Shown here piece by piece: positions 18,634-28,520 of a DNA stretch of 42,167 bases. The notes beneath the pieces are model-generated. The model had not been told where the DNA came from. It worked only from the letters and a program-made list of their open reading frames with translations, and made no database searches. The position numbers and the translations under genes were made by a program. Numbering within the stretch: position 1 is the first letter of the stretch; each line of letters starts with the position of its first letter. This stretch comes from Pseudomonadota bacterium (lineage in GTDB: Bacteria > Myxococcota_A > UBA796 > SXON01), in contig SXON01000222.1 of the NCBI GenBank assembly GCA_005778355.1, positions 1 to 42,167 of the forward strand, written 5' to 3'.

Positions 18634-18700
18634 CGTTGCTCCCAGCTTGCGAAGCCAGACTAGGAGATCGTGCCGCGACCTGCAAGCGCGCGCTACCTAC

Positions 18701-18725
18701 GGATGGGGATGGGGATGGGGATGGT
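18701..18725. repeat. Simple sequence repeat (GGGGAT)n
   Basis: Three complete GGGGAT units (18705-18722) with partial units at both ends. On the minus strand they read CCCCAT and fall in the 5' leader of the 134-residue gene. The G-runs on the plus strand could form a quadruplex, and slipped-strand changes in copy number are possible. Confidence 0.7.
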
Positions 18726-18746
18726 GTAACACGGATAGTTTTGAGT

Positions 18747-18763
18747 TGTCAACGTCGTGTCAA
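18747..18763 (-). promoter_or_regulatory. Tandem perfect -35 boxes (TTGACA) 11 bases apart
   Basis: On the minus strand TTGACA occurs at 18763-18758 and again at 18752-18747, one helical turn apart. Candidate -10 elements downstream are only moderate (AACTAT 17 bases after the first box, TGTTAC 15 after the second). They are the only promoter-like signals seen upstream of the 18633-15688 unit. Confidence 0.45.
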
Positions 18764-18894
18764 GAATACGCCGTCAGGTCGGCTGCTTGGACGAGGGCGC
18801 GATTGGGCCCGCGGTGGCACCCGGTTGCGACACCCCGTGGCGTTGTAGAACCCGACCGGGGCGCCAGGAGGCCGACAGCTCCGCCGCCAATCTT

Positions 18895-18926
18895 CCTACA
18901 GCCTACTCCCTACAGCCTACAGCCTG
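18895..18926. repeat. Heptamer array (CCTACAG-type), 4-5 units
   Basis: Units TCCTACA, GCCTACT, CCCTACA, GCCTACA and GCCTGTG follow one another with a period of seven and end three bases before the stop codon of the distal MopE gene (18929-18931). The same kind of array crosses the folE2 stop at 122-159. Confidence 0.65.
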
Positions 18927-18928
18927 TG

Positions 18929-21172
18929 TCAGTATTCGACGCAGATCTCATCGAAGTAAGCCGTCGCCGACTGGTGCACCTGGAGCCCGATTTCGCCGGT
19001 GCGAGTGAAGTTGCCACAGCCTGCGTCGCCCGAGTAGGCGAGGCTCCCGTTGAAGTAGAGGTCGACGTTGCCGGGGCTCACCTCGGCCATCACGTCGTAG
19101 TAGGTGCCCGAGCTGAAACTGACAGAGCCCACGTTGGTCTCGGTGGTGGAGCTGTTCACCAGGTAGAGCGTGCTCCCGGCCCAGAAGTGGAAGCCGCAGT
19201 GGTAGCTCGAGGAGGCGTAGCCGAGCACGATGCCGAAGCCGGTGGCGCCGGTGCCGGTCATGTACACGGTGTAGGTGTCGGTGCTCGAATCCATCCCCGT
19301 GCTGTGCACCAGGTCGGGTCCGGTGTGCGAGGACGAGTAGCCGGCAATGATGCCACTCGACACCGACCAGGAACCATCGACGATGCTCCAGTCGGAGATG
19401 TCGTTGTCGTCGAAGTTGTCGTGGAAGATGCCGGTGCCGCTGTCGATGGCGCCGTCACAGTCGTTGTCGATGCCGTCGCAGAGCTCGCGGGCGCCCGCGT
19501 TGACCGTGTCGTCGCCGTCGTCGCAGTCCTCGCAGGCGGCGTAGCCGTCGCCGTCGTCGTCGGCGTAGCTGACAGAACCGTCGCAGTTGTAGTCCTCGGG
19601 GTCGGCGCAGTCTTCCGCCGCGCCGGGGTTGTAGTCGCTGTCGCCGTCGTCGCAATCGCCGCTCACGGCCACGTAGAGCGGGGGCACGTCGCAAGACACG
19701 GCGCTGCTGGCGGTCTCGCCGTATCCGTCGCTGTCCGCGTCGAGGTACCAGGTGTCGGCGCTGCCGGCGTCGAGGGAGCTGTCGGCGTCGTCGATGTCGC
19801 CGTCGCAGTCGTCGTCGATGTCGTTGCACACCTCGGTGGCGCTCGGGTTGACCGCGTCGTTGTCGTCGTCGCAGTCGGAGCTGTCAGAAACATAGCCGAG
19901 GGGCAGGTCGCAGCCGCTCAGCGCGCCCGCGGCGTCGCCGTAGCCGTCATTGTCGTCGTCGGGGTATTCCGTGCGGGTGGTGCTGGCGTCGAGGCTGTCG
20001 TCGTCGTCGTCCACGAGCCCGTCGCAGTCGTCGTCCTCGCTGTTGCAGGTCTCGGTGGCGCCGGGGTTGATGTCGTCGTCGCCGTCGTCGCAGTCGCTAC
20101 TGTCGGCCACCGTCCCCGGGGGCTGGGTGCACGCCCACTCGATGTCGGCCGCGTCGCCGTAGCCGTCGCCGTCGTCGTCCTCGTACCAGGTGGTGCCGGT
20201 GCTGGTGTCCACGTCGTTGTCGTCGTCGTCGATGTCGCCATCACAGTCGTCGTCGATGCCGTTGCAGGACTCCACGGCGCCATCGTTGACGTCGGCGGCG
20301 GTGTCGTCGCAATCCTCGCAGGCGGCGTATCCATCGCCATCGGCGTCGGCGTAGGCGACAGAGCCGTCGCAATTGTAGTCGATGGCCTCGGTGCACGACT
20401 CGCTCGCACCCGGGTTGTACGCCGCGTCCTCGTCGTCGCAGTCGCCGCCGAGCGGGGCATAGCCGGTGGGTTCGGCGCAGGCCTCGTCGGCCACGGCGTC
20501 GTTGCCGTAGCCGTCGGCGTCGCGATCCTCGTAGTAGGTGGTGGTGACTTCCTCGTCGACAACCCCGTCGCAATCGTTGTCGAGGGTGTCACAAACCTCG
20601 TCGTGACCCGGATACACGTCGGCGCTGGTGTCTTCGCAGTCGGTGTCGTTGATGACGTAGCCGGCGCCGATGTCCTTGCACGTGACGACCATCGCCCCTG
20701 GGTCGCCGTAGCCGTCGCCATCGGCGTCGGCGTAGTAGGTCGTGGTGTCGTCTTCGTCGATGGCGCCGTCGCAATCGTTGTCGACGTTGTCACACACCTC
20801 GTCGGTGCTCGGGTACACGTCGTCGCGGGTGTCGTCGCAGTCGCTACTGTCCTCGATGTAGCTGCCGTCCGGCGGCTCGCAGGCGGTGACGGCGCTGCCC
20901 TCGTCGCCGAAACCATCGCCGTCTTTGTCGGCGTAGTAGGTGCCGCCGAGGTCCTCGTCGACGAGGCTGTCACAATCGTTGTCGATGTTGTCACACGACT
21001 CCGCCGCGGCGGGGTTGACGGTGGAGTCGTTGTCGTCGCAATCGCCTTCCTCGGTGGTGAAGCCGTCGCCGTCCTTGTCGCCCTCGTCAACCGCGCCCGT
21101 GTCTTTCTCGTAGGGCATGGTGTGTTCGGCCCGGCAGGCCAGGGCGAGGATGGCGAGGAGAGCGGTTCGCAT
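18929..21172 (-). CDS. MopE-repeat lipoprotein with C-terminal lectin-like domain (paralogue 2)
   Basis: A protein of 747 residues. The signal MRTALLAILALAC places the lipobox Cys at 13. About nine MopE-type units follow, each with an Asp loop (DGDGF/Y), a DCDD step and a closing CDNxDNDCDGxxDE motif. Two units are the variant ending YNCDGS plus YAACEDCDD. The last 165 residues (from NFDDNDISDWSIVDGSW) form a jelly-roll domain like LamG/DUF1080. Family knowledge: MopE of Methylococcus is a surface copper-binding protein, and related repeats are common in myxobacteria. It is extremely acidic. It follows the upstream paralogue by 21 bases and shares its C-terminal domain. Confidence 0.85.
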   Translation of the reverse strand: MRTALLAILALACRAEHTMPYEKDTGAVDEGDKDGDGFTTEEGDCDDNDSTVNPAAAESCDNIDNDCDSLVDEDLGGTYYADKDGDGFGDEGSAVTACEPPDGSYIEDSSDCDDTRDDVYPSTDEVCDNVDNDCDGAIDEDDTTTYYADADGDGYGDPGAMVVTCKDIGAGYVINDTDCEDTSADVYPGHDEVCDTLDNDCDGVVDEEVTTTYYEDRDADGYGNDAVADEACAEPTGYAPLGGDCDDEDAAYNPGASESCTEAIDYNCDGSVAYADADGDGYAACEDCDDTAADVNDGAVESCNGIDDDCDGDIDDDDNDVDTSTGTTWYEDDDGDGYGDAADIEWACTQPPGTVADSSDCDDGDDDINPGATETCNSEDDDCDGLVDDDDDSLDASTTRTEYPDDDNDGYGDAAGALSGCDLPLGYVSDSSDCDDDNDAVNPSATEVCNDIDDDCDGDIDDADSSLDAGSADTWYLDADSDGYGETASSAVSCDVPPLYVAVSGDCDDGDSDYNPGAAEDCADPEDYNCDGSVSYADDDGDGYAACEDCDDGDDTVNAGARELCDGIDNDCDGAIDSGTGIFHDNFDDNDISDWSIVDGSWSVSSGIIAGYSSSHTGPDLVHSTGMDSSTDTYTVYMTGTGATGFGIVLGYASSSYHCGFHFWAGSTLYLVNSSTTETNVGSVSFSSGTYYDVMAEVSPGNVDLYFNGSLAYSGDAGCGNFTRTGEIGLQVHQSATAYFDEICVEY

Positions 21173-21193
21173 GGGGCTTTTGTACCATGCCCA

Positions 21194-22831
<1,638 letters not shown>

Positions 22832-23131
22832 TTACCTCTCCTCCACGCGATACCCGGCCTCCTGGAGGCGGGTGATGAAGTCGGCCGCGCTCGACGAGGC
22901 GAGGAGGATCTCCCGCAGCCGGTGCTCGTGCATCGCGTCGAGGGCGGCGGCCGAGATGAACGGGTGCATCGCCACCTGGCCGCCGGGCGGCGGTGGGGCG
23001 GTAGACGTGAGCGCGCCGGGCTCGGAGCGGGCGCTCAGAACGGCGTCGTCGCCGTAGTAGACAGTGAACGCGGCGGGGGCGGTCATCGTGGCGTTTCCGT
23101 GGAGGCAGGCAACGAGAAGGGGGAGCAACAA
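22832..23131 (-). CDS. Small lipoprotein between metallopeptidase and MopE genes
   Basis: A protein of 99 residues from a TTG start at 23131, with signal MLLPLLVAC (Cys9). An in-frame TAG at 23149-23147 prevents extension. A later ATG would give a protein without a signal (MTAPAAF). The mature part has a Pro-rich stretch (APPPPGGQ) and a helical C-terminus (ILLASSSAADFITRLQEAGY). Family not recognised. It sits 15 bases after the metallopeptidase stop and abuts the MopE gene, so it belongs to the same operon and may be a partner of either. Confidence 0.6.
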   Translation of the reverse strand: MLLPLLVACLHGNATMTAPAAFTVYYGDDAVLSARSEPGALTSTAPPPPGGQVAMHPFISAAALDAMHEHRLREILLASSSAADFITRLQEAGYRVEER

Positions 23132-23146
23132 CCGGTGCTCGGTGGG

Positions 23147-24088
23147 CTAGGGCGTGGCCGGGGCCTGCGCCGCGGGGGGTGGCCCGTAGATCTTGACGAG
23201 CAAAGCAAAGATCTCCGGGTCGTTGGTCTTGAGCCAGTCGGGGCCGTTGTTGCCGATGCCCTCGTTGACGCCGAAGAAGCAGTTGGTGGCCTGCGCGAAG
23301 TACTCCCACTCGTTGCTGGCGCCGTAGTCCTCGGTCCAGGGGCCGCCCGCCTTCTTGCGGGCGTTGTACAGGTCGAGGATCTTGGCTTGCTCGCCTGAGG
23401 GCAAGCCCTTGTCGTGGATGGCGTGGGCCAGCTCGTGCAGGCCCACCGAGTAGCCATCGGAGTAGGTGTCGGAGCCGGCGCCCTGGTCGACCAGGTTTTC
23501 CTCGGGCACGGCGATGGCGAAGAGCCCGCTCGGCACGCGCATGCCGCCAGCGCCGCGCACGTCGTCCCAGGTGCGGCCGTCGAAGGTCTTGGTGCCCTTG
23601 AGCGACTTGAACTCCTCGACGTCGGTCATCTTCTGCTTCGAGGGCACGATCACCAGCGCCGCCTTGGCCTTCTTCATGGCCGCCTGCACGTCCTTCCGGT
23701 TGGCGAGCGTGGCGGTGACGATCTTCTCGCAGGCGTCGAGCGCGGTCGGACTCACGCCTCGGCCGAGGATGATCACCCCCAGCACCTCGCGACGCTGCTC
23801 GCCCTCCACGGCGGGCAGCGGGGATTTCAACTTCTCGATCGTGGAGGCGATCCCCTGCAACACTTGGCCGTGGTCGTGCCCGGCGTGGTCGTGGCCGCCG
23901 TCGGGGGGCGGCCGCACCTGCTCGTGCTCGTGCTCGCCCTGCCCTCCCGCGTCGATACCGGGCACCTGCGCCGCGAGAAAGCTGTTGCCGTAGCGGCTCT
24001 GCTTGCTGCGGCTGTCGGCCGCAGGAGCGGGCCGCGAAGGCGACTCCTGGGCCGGGGACGGGACACGGGCCTGGGCGAGTCCGGACAT
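23147..24088 (-). CDS. Anthrax lethal factor-like zinc metallopeptidase with His-rich segment
   Basis: A protein of 313 residues from the ATG at 24088; a GTG at 24103 would add five. Residues about 210-275 hold a gluzincin core, HELAH at 218-222 (GLHELAHAIHDKG) and WEYFAQATNCFFG with Glu262 as probable third zinc ligand, the arrangement of the lethal factor/M34-type domain. Residues about 51-74 are His-rich (EHEHE, HDHAGHDHG). There is no Sec signal. Near 31-41 the segment SRYGNSFLAAQ resembles the GN-x-A/F-V/L motif seen near the N-terminus of DUF4157-type cargo proteins, so secretion by another route is possible. First gene of the MopE operon and divergent from fabZ. Confidence 0.75.
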   Translation of the reverse strand: MSGLAQARVPSPAQESPSRPAPAADSRSKQSRYGNSFLAAQVPGIDAGGQGEHEHEQVRPPPDGGHDHAGHDHGQVLQGIASTIEKLKSPLPAVEGEQRREVLGVIILGRGVSPTALDACEKIVTATLANRKDVQAAMKKAKAALVIVPSKQKMTDVEEFKSLKGTKTFDGRTWDDVRGAGGMRVPSGLFAIAVPEENLVDQGAGSDTYSDGYSVGLHELAHAIHDKGLPSGEQAKILDLYNARKKAGGPWTEDYGASNEWEYFAQATNCFFGVNEGIGNNGPDWLKTNDPEIFALLVKIYGPPPAAQAPATP

Positions 24089-24141
24089 CGGCGAAGTGTA
24101 CACCGCCAGGGCGGGGCGCGGCGGGGTAGATCGCGCGTTCC

Positions 24142-24585
24142 ATGGACATCACCGAGATCATGGCGATGCTGCCGCATCGCTACCCCTTCCTGATGATCGA
24201 CCGGGTGCTGGAACTTTCGCCCGGCGAGCGTGTCGTGGCGCTCAAGAACGTGTCGATCAACGAGCCCCAGTTCACCGGCCACTTCCCCGCGCAGCCGGTG
24301 ATGCCCGGCGTACTGGTCGTGGAAGCCATCGCCCAGGCCTGCGGCGTGATGGCGATGAGCGCCCACCCCGACATGCGGACGAAGCAGGTCTTCCTGCTCG
24401 GCCTCGACGGGATTCGTTTCCGCACGCCGGTCCGGCCCGGCGACCAGCTCCGCATCACGGTCACCAAGACCGGCGAGAAGCGCAGCATCTGGTTCTTCGA
24501 TGCCGACGTGACTGTCGAAGGCAAGACGGTGGTGGAGGGCAAGGTGATGGCGACCGTCGTCGATCGTCCCGGAGCTGCATCGTGA
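24142..24585 (+). CDS. fabZ: 3-hydroxyacyl-ACP dehydratase
   Basis: A hot-dog-fold enzyme of 147 residues that dehydrates 3-hydroxyacyl-ACP and competes with LpxA/LpxD for hydroxyacyl chains. The catalytic pair is His47 (FTGHFPAQPVMPG) and Glu61 (VVEAIAQ). PHRYPFLMIDRV at 11-22 is the standard N-terminal motif, and the length is normal. Its stop overlaps the next lipoprotein gene (GTGA). It normally sits between lpxD and lpxA; here it is separated from both. Confidence 0.96.
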   Translation: MDITEIMAMLPHRYPFLMIDRVLELSPGERVVALKNVSINEPQFTGHFPAQPVMPGVLVVEAIAQACGVMAMSAHPDMRTKQVFLLGLDGIRFRTPVRPGDQLRITVTKTGEKRSIWFFDADVTVEGKTVVEGKVMATVVDRPGAAS

Positions 24586-25280
24586 TTCTCTTCTTGCTCG
24601 CCTGCGAAGACGCACCCAAGTACGACAAGTTCGCCGACGTCTTCGAGCCCTCGCTCACCGTCAACGCCGGGGCTGTCCCGCCAAACGGCGAGCGCCTGCA
24701 GGTGCTGGTCAACCCGGCGCGCGTCGGGCAGTGTCGCGCGCTACCCGAGCTTACCGCGAACGTCGATGGCGTCGTGATGACGCGCCTGCATGGAAAGGTG
24801 GAGAAGGAGAGCTACGGCTACGACCGCGACTGCAGCGTGTACGAGTTTGAGCTCGACGCCAGCGGCATCGCGTCGCGACCGGTCGGCGAGAAGAGCGTGG
24901 TGACGGTCACCGACGGGGTGACGACGCTGGCGCTGGAGACGAAGCACCTGTTTGCGCCACGCACGCTGGCCGTGCAGGGCGAGGTCGCGGCCGGGGGCGA
25001 GGTGGTTCTGCGCTGGAGCCCGGGTGGCGACGTGATCGCGACGGAGAACAGCTTTGCGATTGAGCTCGTCGTCGGCGAGGAGAAACGTCGCGTGGCGCCG
25101 GTGACGGTGACCGTCGAGGAGGTGCGCTTCACCTTGCCGGCCGACGTACACGGCCCGGTGACAGCGGAGCTGCTCGGCACCGCGGGAATCGCGCCGCCGC
25201 TGGTGGCGTGCAATGGGGCGAAGACGTGCTCGGTGTCGCGGGTTTTCCTCGTGCCTCCCGTTGAGATCGTGGTGCCATGA
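24582..25280 (+). CDS. Lipoprotein of unknown function
   Basis: A protein of 232 residues. The GTG at 24582 overlaps the fabZ stop and gives the ultra-short signal MILFLLAC (Cys8). The mature protein is all-beta by pattern, with four later cysteines (two near QCRALP and DRDCSVYEF, two in ACNGAKTCSV). The modules resemble two Ig-like sandwiches. No family recognised. The tight coupling to fabZ suggests co-expression with envelope genes. Confidence 0.65.
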   Translation: MILFLLACEDAPKYDKFADVFEPSLTVNAGAVPPNGERLQVLVNPARVGQCRALPELTANVDGVVMTRLHGKVEKESYGYDRDCSVYEFELDASGIASRPVGEKSVVTVTDGVTTLALETKHLFAPRTLAVQGEVAAGGEVVLRWSPGGDVIATENSFAIELVVGEEKRRVAPVTVTVEEVRFTLPADVHGPVTAELLGTAGIAPPLVACNGAKTCSVSRVFLVPPVEIVVP

Positions 25281-25312
25281 GCGACACCTGCGGCGCGTGA
25301 CGCTCCCGCTGG

Positions 25313-25747
25313 TCACGCTGCGGGGGGCGGTGTCCGAAGCGCGGCCAGCGTCTCCGTCGGCGTCAACGCGGGGCACGCGGAGCCCTTGAAGCCGCGTGGG
25401 TCGCGAGTGGTGATCAGCTGGCAACCCGCCGCGCGCGCGCCGGCCGCGCAGACGGCGTCCTCGAAGCGGGCCCAGCGGAGCGCGAGCGCGTCGGCCAGCA
25501 CCGCGCCGTCGACCGGCGCGACGGCGAATACCGTGAGGACGTCGGCCACGCAGCGGTCACCAAACTCCCGCCCGCGCGCGCGGGTCGCCAGGTAGTGCAG
25601 GGTCGTGACGCAGTGCGCCGCCAGCAGGCCCTCCACCTCCCGTCGCTCCACCAGCGCCCACACGGCCGCGGCGGCCTCCGCGTGGGGCGAACGGTCTAGC
25701 AAGACGTCGAGGACGACGTTCAGGTCGATGAGGATTCTCCTCTTCAC
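25313..25747 (-). CDS. vapC: PIN-domain toxin of a type II toxin-antitoxin pair
   Basis: A protein of 144 residues. RILIDLNVVLDVLLDRSPH carries the first PIN aspartates (Asp8, Asp13), and WARFEDAVCAAGARA and LITTRDPRGFKGS carry the later acidic and conserved segments. This matches the PIN subgroup with the IDLNVxLDxLLxR start. The GTG at 25747 overlaps the antitoxin stop (GTGA). The probable activity is RNA cleavage; the target is unknown. Confidence 0.85.
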   Translation of the reverse strand: MKRRILIDLNVVLDVLLDRSPHAEAAAAVWALVERREVEGLLAAHCVTTLHYLATRARGREFGDRCVADVLTVFAVAPVDGAVLADALALRWARFEDAVCAAGARAAGCQLITTRDPRGFKGSACPALTPTETLAALRTPPPAA

Positions 25748-25974
25748 GCGTACTTCTCGACCTGGTGCCGCCTGAAGTCTTCCACGTCCACGTCCCGCAG
25801 CGAGCCGCGAAGCCGCGCCAGCACAGGCGGCGCGGTGACATGCGTCGGGCCGGCGACGATGGCAGCGAGGTAGTCCTCGACGAGCTGGGATACCGAGGTT
25901 CCTGCGTTTGCGGCGTATCGTTTCGCGTCGGCGATGACGCGGGGGTCGACGGTGAGGGTGAGCTTGGTGGTCAT
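25744..25974 (-). CDS. Antitoxin with ribbon-helix-helix-like N-terminus
   Basis: A protein of 76 residues. The N-terminus TTKLTLTVDPRVIADAKRYA, followed by AGTSVSQLVEDYLAAI, fits the small ribbon-helix-helix antitoxins (DUF6364-like) that pair with this PIN subgroup. The C-terminal tail (RGSLRDVDVEDFRRHQVEKY) should bind the toxin. ATG at 25974 with AAGGA upstream and a good promoter. Likely autorepressor. Confidence 0.85.
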   Translation of the reverse strand: MTTKLTLTVDPRVIADAKRYAANAGTSVSQLVEDYLAAIVAGPTHVTAPPVLARLRGSLRDVDVEDFRRHQVEKYA

Positions 25975-25995
25975 GCACGTGTCCTTGTGGGATAA

Positions 25996-26024
25996 GTTAT
26001 ACGTGTGCCAGCGTCGTGCGTCAA
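25996..26024 (-). promoter_or_regulatory. Sigma-70 promoter of the PIN toxin-antitoxin operon
   Basis: TTGACG (26024-26019), a 17-base spacer and TATAAC (26001-25996) precede the antitoxin ATG by about 21 bases. ACACGT occurs twice on the minus strand, once overlapping the upstream edge of the -10 box and once just before the start codon, 24 bases apart; these could be operator half-sites. Confidence 0.7.
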
Positions 26025-26084
26025 GCGGACCCTTCGCGCGGCTAGGGCGGATGGCATACTCGGCGCCCTCCTCCCCAGGAAAGT

Positions 26085-27509
26085 ATGCTCGACTGGCTCG
26101 AACGCGCGGGCAACAAGCTCCCCGACCCGGTGGTGCTCTTCGCTGGCGTGTCGGTGGCGGTCGCGATGCTCTCGGCGGTGCTGGCCGCGCTCGAGTGGGC
26201 GGTACCCCACCCGTCGAAAGACGAGGCGGTGGCCGTGGTCAACCTCCTTTCGCCCGACATGCTGCGCCGGATGTGGACCGACGCGGTGAAGAACTTCGGG
26301 GCTTTCCCGCCGCTGGCCAGCGTGCTGGTGGCGGTGATGGGCATCGGCGTGGCGGAGAAGACGGGCCTCGTCGGCGCGGTGCTCGGGCGCGCGGTGGCCT
26401 CGGTGCCGCCCCGATGGCTCACGGCGGCGATGTTGTTCGTCGGCGCCAACGGCGCCATCGCGTCGGACGCGAGCTTCGTGGTGCTGGTGCCACTGGGGGC
26501 CACGCTGTGGGCGCAAGCAGGCAGGCACCCTCTCGCTGGCCTCGCCATCGCCTACGCCGCGGTGTCGGGGGGCTACGGCGCCAACCTGCTCGTCACCGCG
26601 CTCGACCCCTTGCTGGCGGGCCTCACCGACGCGGCGGCGAAGCTCGTCGATCCCTCGGTGAAGGTGGCGGCGACCTGCAACTGGTTCTTCAACATTGCGA
26701 GCGTCTTCCTCGTCACCGGCGTGGGGGCCTGGGTGGCCCCGTCGGTGGAGGCGCGCTTCGGGCCTTGGCATAGCCGCGAGGCCCGCGCCGAGGGTCACGA
26801 CCCCGCGCTGCGTCCCGCGCTCATCTCGGGCCTTGTCACGGCGGTGGCCCTCGTCCTGGTCGCCACCTTCGTCATCCGTGGCGACTCCTGGGCGCCCGTC
26901 TACGACAGCATGGTGATCCTCGTGGCGACGGCGGCCTTCGTGCCGGGCGTGGTCTACGGCGTGGTCAACGGGAAAATCCGCTCGTCAAACGACGCGATGC
27001 GGGTGGTGGCCGAGGCGGCGAGCGGCATGGGCGCCTACATCGTGCTCGCCTTCGCGGCGGCGCAGTTCGTGGCCTGGTTCAACTGGTCAAACCTCGGCAT
27101 CGTGCTGGCGGTGAAGGGGGCGGCGGTGGTCCAGTCCCTCGGCTTGCCATCCACCCTGCTCCTGGCGCTTTTCGTGCTGCTCTCGGGCGTGCTCAACGTG
27201 CTCGTGGCGAGCGCATCGGCGAAGTGGGCGTTCATGGCGCCGCTATTCGTCCCGATGCTCATGCTGCTCGGCGTCGACCCGGCCACGACCCAGGCGGCCT
27301 ACCGGGTGGGCGACGCGGTCACCAACGTGCTCACGCCGCTGATGCCGTACATGCCGATCGTCCTGGTGGCGGCTCGCCGATACGTGCCCGAGGCCGGCAT
27401 GGGGACGGTGCTCGCGGCGCAGGTGCCCTTCGCGGTGGCCTGGGGCATCACGTGGACCGCGATGTTGCTCGGGTGGCACGCGATGGGTTGGCCGCTGGGG
27501 CTGGGTTAG
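26085..27509 (+). CDS. AbgT-family transporter
   Basis: An inner-membrane protein of 474 residues with about 11-13 hydrophobic segments. Family signatures include GYGANLLVTALDPLLAGLTDAAA in the first half and ASAKWAFMAPLFVPMLMLLG followed by AAYRVGDAVTNVLTPLMPYMP in the second. AbgT members carry p-aminobenzoyl-glutamate, a folate breakdown product, or export sulfonamide antimetabolites. Specificity cannot be read here. ATG at 26085 with AGGAAAG close upstream. Its TAG stop shares bases with the convergent sulfatase-like gene. Confidence 0.9.
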   Translation: MLDWLERAGNKLPDPVVLFAGVSVAVAMLSAVLAALEWAVPHPSKDEAVAVVNLLSPDMLRRMWTDAVKNFGAFPPLASVLVAVMGIGVAEKTGLVGAVLGRAVASVPPRWLTAAMLFVGANGAIASDASFVVLVPLGATLWAQAGRHPLAGLAIAYAAVSGGYGANLLVTALDPLLAGLTDAAAKLVDPSVKVAATCNWFFNIASVFLVTGVGAWVAPSVEARFGPWHSREARAEGHDPALRPALISGLVTAVALVLVATFVIRGDSWAPVYDSMVILVATAAFVPGVVYGVVNGKIRSSNDAMRVVAEAASGMGAYIVLAFAAAQFVAWFNWSNLGIVLAVKGAAVVQSLGLPSTLLLALFVLLSGVLNVLVASASAKWAFMAPLFVPMLMLLGVDPATTQAAYRVGDAVTNVLTPLMPYMPIVLVAARRYVPEAGMGTVLAAQVPFAVAWGITWTAMLLGWHAMGWPLGLG

Positions 27510-28447
27510 CGGATCCGACCCTCGACGAACGGCACCTCGATGCACTTCTCGTGGTTCACCGGGCCATGTCCAAAATAGCCCTTCTCCCCGAAGAGCTCGC
27601 CGTGGTCGGCGGTGATGGTGATGTAGGTGTTGTCGGGGACGAGGTCGAAGAGCTCCTCGCAGGCGCGGTCGACCCACTGCACGGCGTTGACCTGGCGCTT
27701 GTGCAGCTCCTTCATCTTGTCGTCGTCGAAGAACTGTGGCGCTTGATCAGCGTGAACCAGGCCGCCGGCCCGCACGTGGTCGTCGAGGTGCTTGAAGACG
27801 CCATTGACCCCCGAGATACGGGGCCACGCGTTCTCGGGCTCGTCCGGGGTGGCGTACGGGTAGTGCGTCTCTCCGGCATTGAGGACGAAGAAGCTGGGAC
27901 GTTCCTCGTAGAAGCGCATGCGGCGGAACATCGCCGACACGTCGTTGTGCCGCGGCATCAGCGCGTAGTCGTCGAAGTCGCGGTTGATAGGGGTGGCCGG
28001 GTTGAGCACCGGCATCGACACGTACATGTTCGTTCGGTAGCCAAGGTTGTTCCTCAGGTACGACGGGAGCCAGAGGTTTGGCACCATCTTGCCGAACTCG
28101 ATACTGTCGACGTTGAAGCGCTCCTTGAAGCGGAGGAAGTCGTCCTTGTAGTAGTCGCTTGCATACACGTGCGGCGGCGAGGTGTGGGGCAACAACCCGA
28201 TGAGAAGGTTGTAGTGCGACGGCGAGGTCCACGTGGCGTAAGTCCACCGCTTTTCCATGGTGCCGAGCTTCGACATGAACTTCGGCTTGGCCTTGACGAA
28301 GCTGTCGAAGCGGCAGCTGTCGAGGATGAGGATCACGTAGTTGGTGGCACCCTCCGGTGGCGGGGGACGCCCTCTCGGGGAGGCCGTCACCGGGGCCACG
28401 GTTGGCGGGCTGTCGCGACGGCCACGCAGGCGGTCGAGTAGGGGCAT
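27506..28447 (-). CDS. Sulfatase-like hydrolase (alkaline phosphatase superfamily)
   Basis: A protein of 313 residues from the ATG at 28447, without signal or membrane segment. Metal-binding features of the superfamily are seen: YVILILDSCRFD (Asp43) near the N-terminus and ITITADHGELFGEKGYFGHG near the C-terminus. At the sulfatase signature CxPSR the sequence reads TSPSH (residues 74-78), so the nucleophile would be Thr74 and no formylglycine can form; a phosphate or phosphonate ester substrate is more likely than a sulfate ester. Substrate unknown. It is convergent with the AbgT gene (stops overlap in TTAG) and divergent from lpxA. Confidence 0.75.
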   Translation of the reverse strand: MPLLDRLRGRRDSPPTVAPVTASPRGRPPPPEGATNYVILILDSCRFDSFVKAKPKFMSKLGTMEKRWTYATWTSPSHYNLLIGLLPHTSPPHVYASDYYKDDFLRFKERFNVDSIEFGKMVPNLWLPSYLRNNLGYRTNMYVSMPVLNPATPINRDFDDYALMPRHNDVSAMFRRMRFYEERPSFFVLNAGETHYPYATPDEPENAWPRISGVNGVFKHLDDHVRAGGLVHADQAPQFFDDDKMKELHKRQVNAVQWVDRACEELFDLVPDNTYITITADHGELFGEKGYFGHGPVNHEKCIEVPFVEGRIR

Positions 28448-28520
28448 GGGCCCACGGTAACCCCGGGGGCGCGGCGGGGTGCATCGCCGGTTAGCATCGG
28501 GGCCCCTTTCCGGAGACGCC

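Larger units (their letters stand above)
18634..18928. other. Intergenic region with promoter signals and two short repeats
   Basis: This 295-base gap lies between two minus-strand units. It contains the leader of the 134-residue gene, a GGGGAT simple repeat, two TTGACA boxes and a heptamer array next to the MopE stop. Around 18764-18890 nothing else is recognisable and no convincing ORF is present. Confidence 0.6.

Noticed and set aside
25313..28447. A mobile element carrying the PIN toxin-antitoxin pair, transporter and sulfatase-like gene
   Set aside because: No transposase, integrase, terminal inverted repeats or target duplications were found at either boundary.
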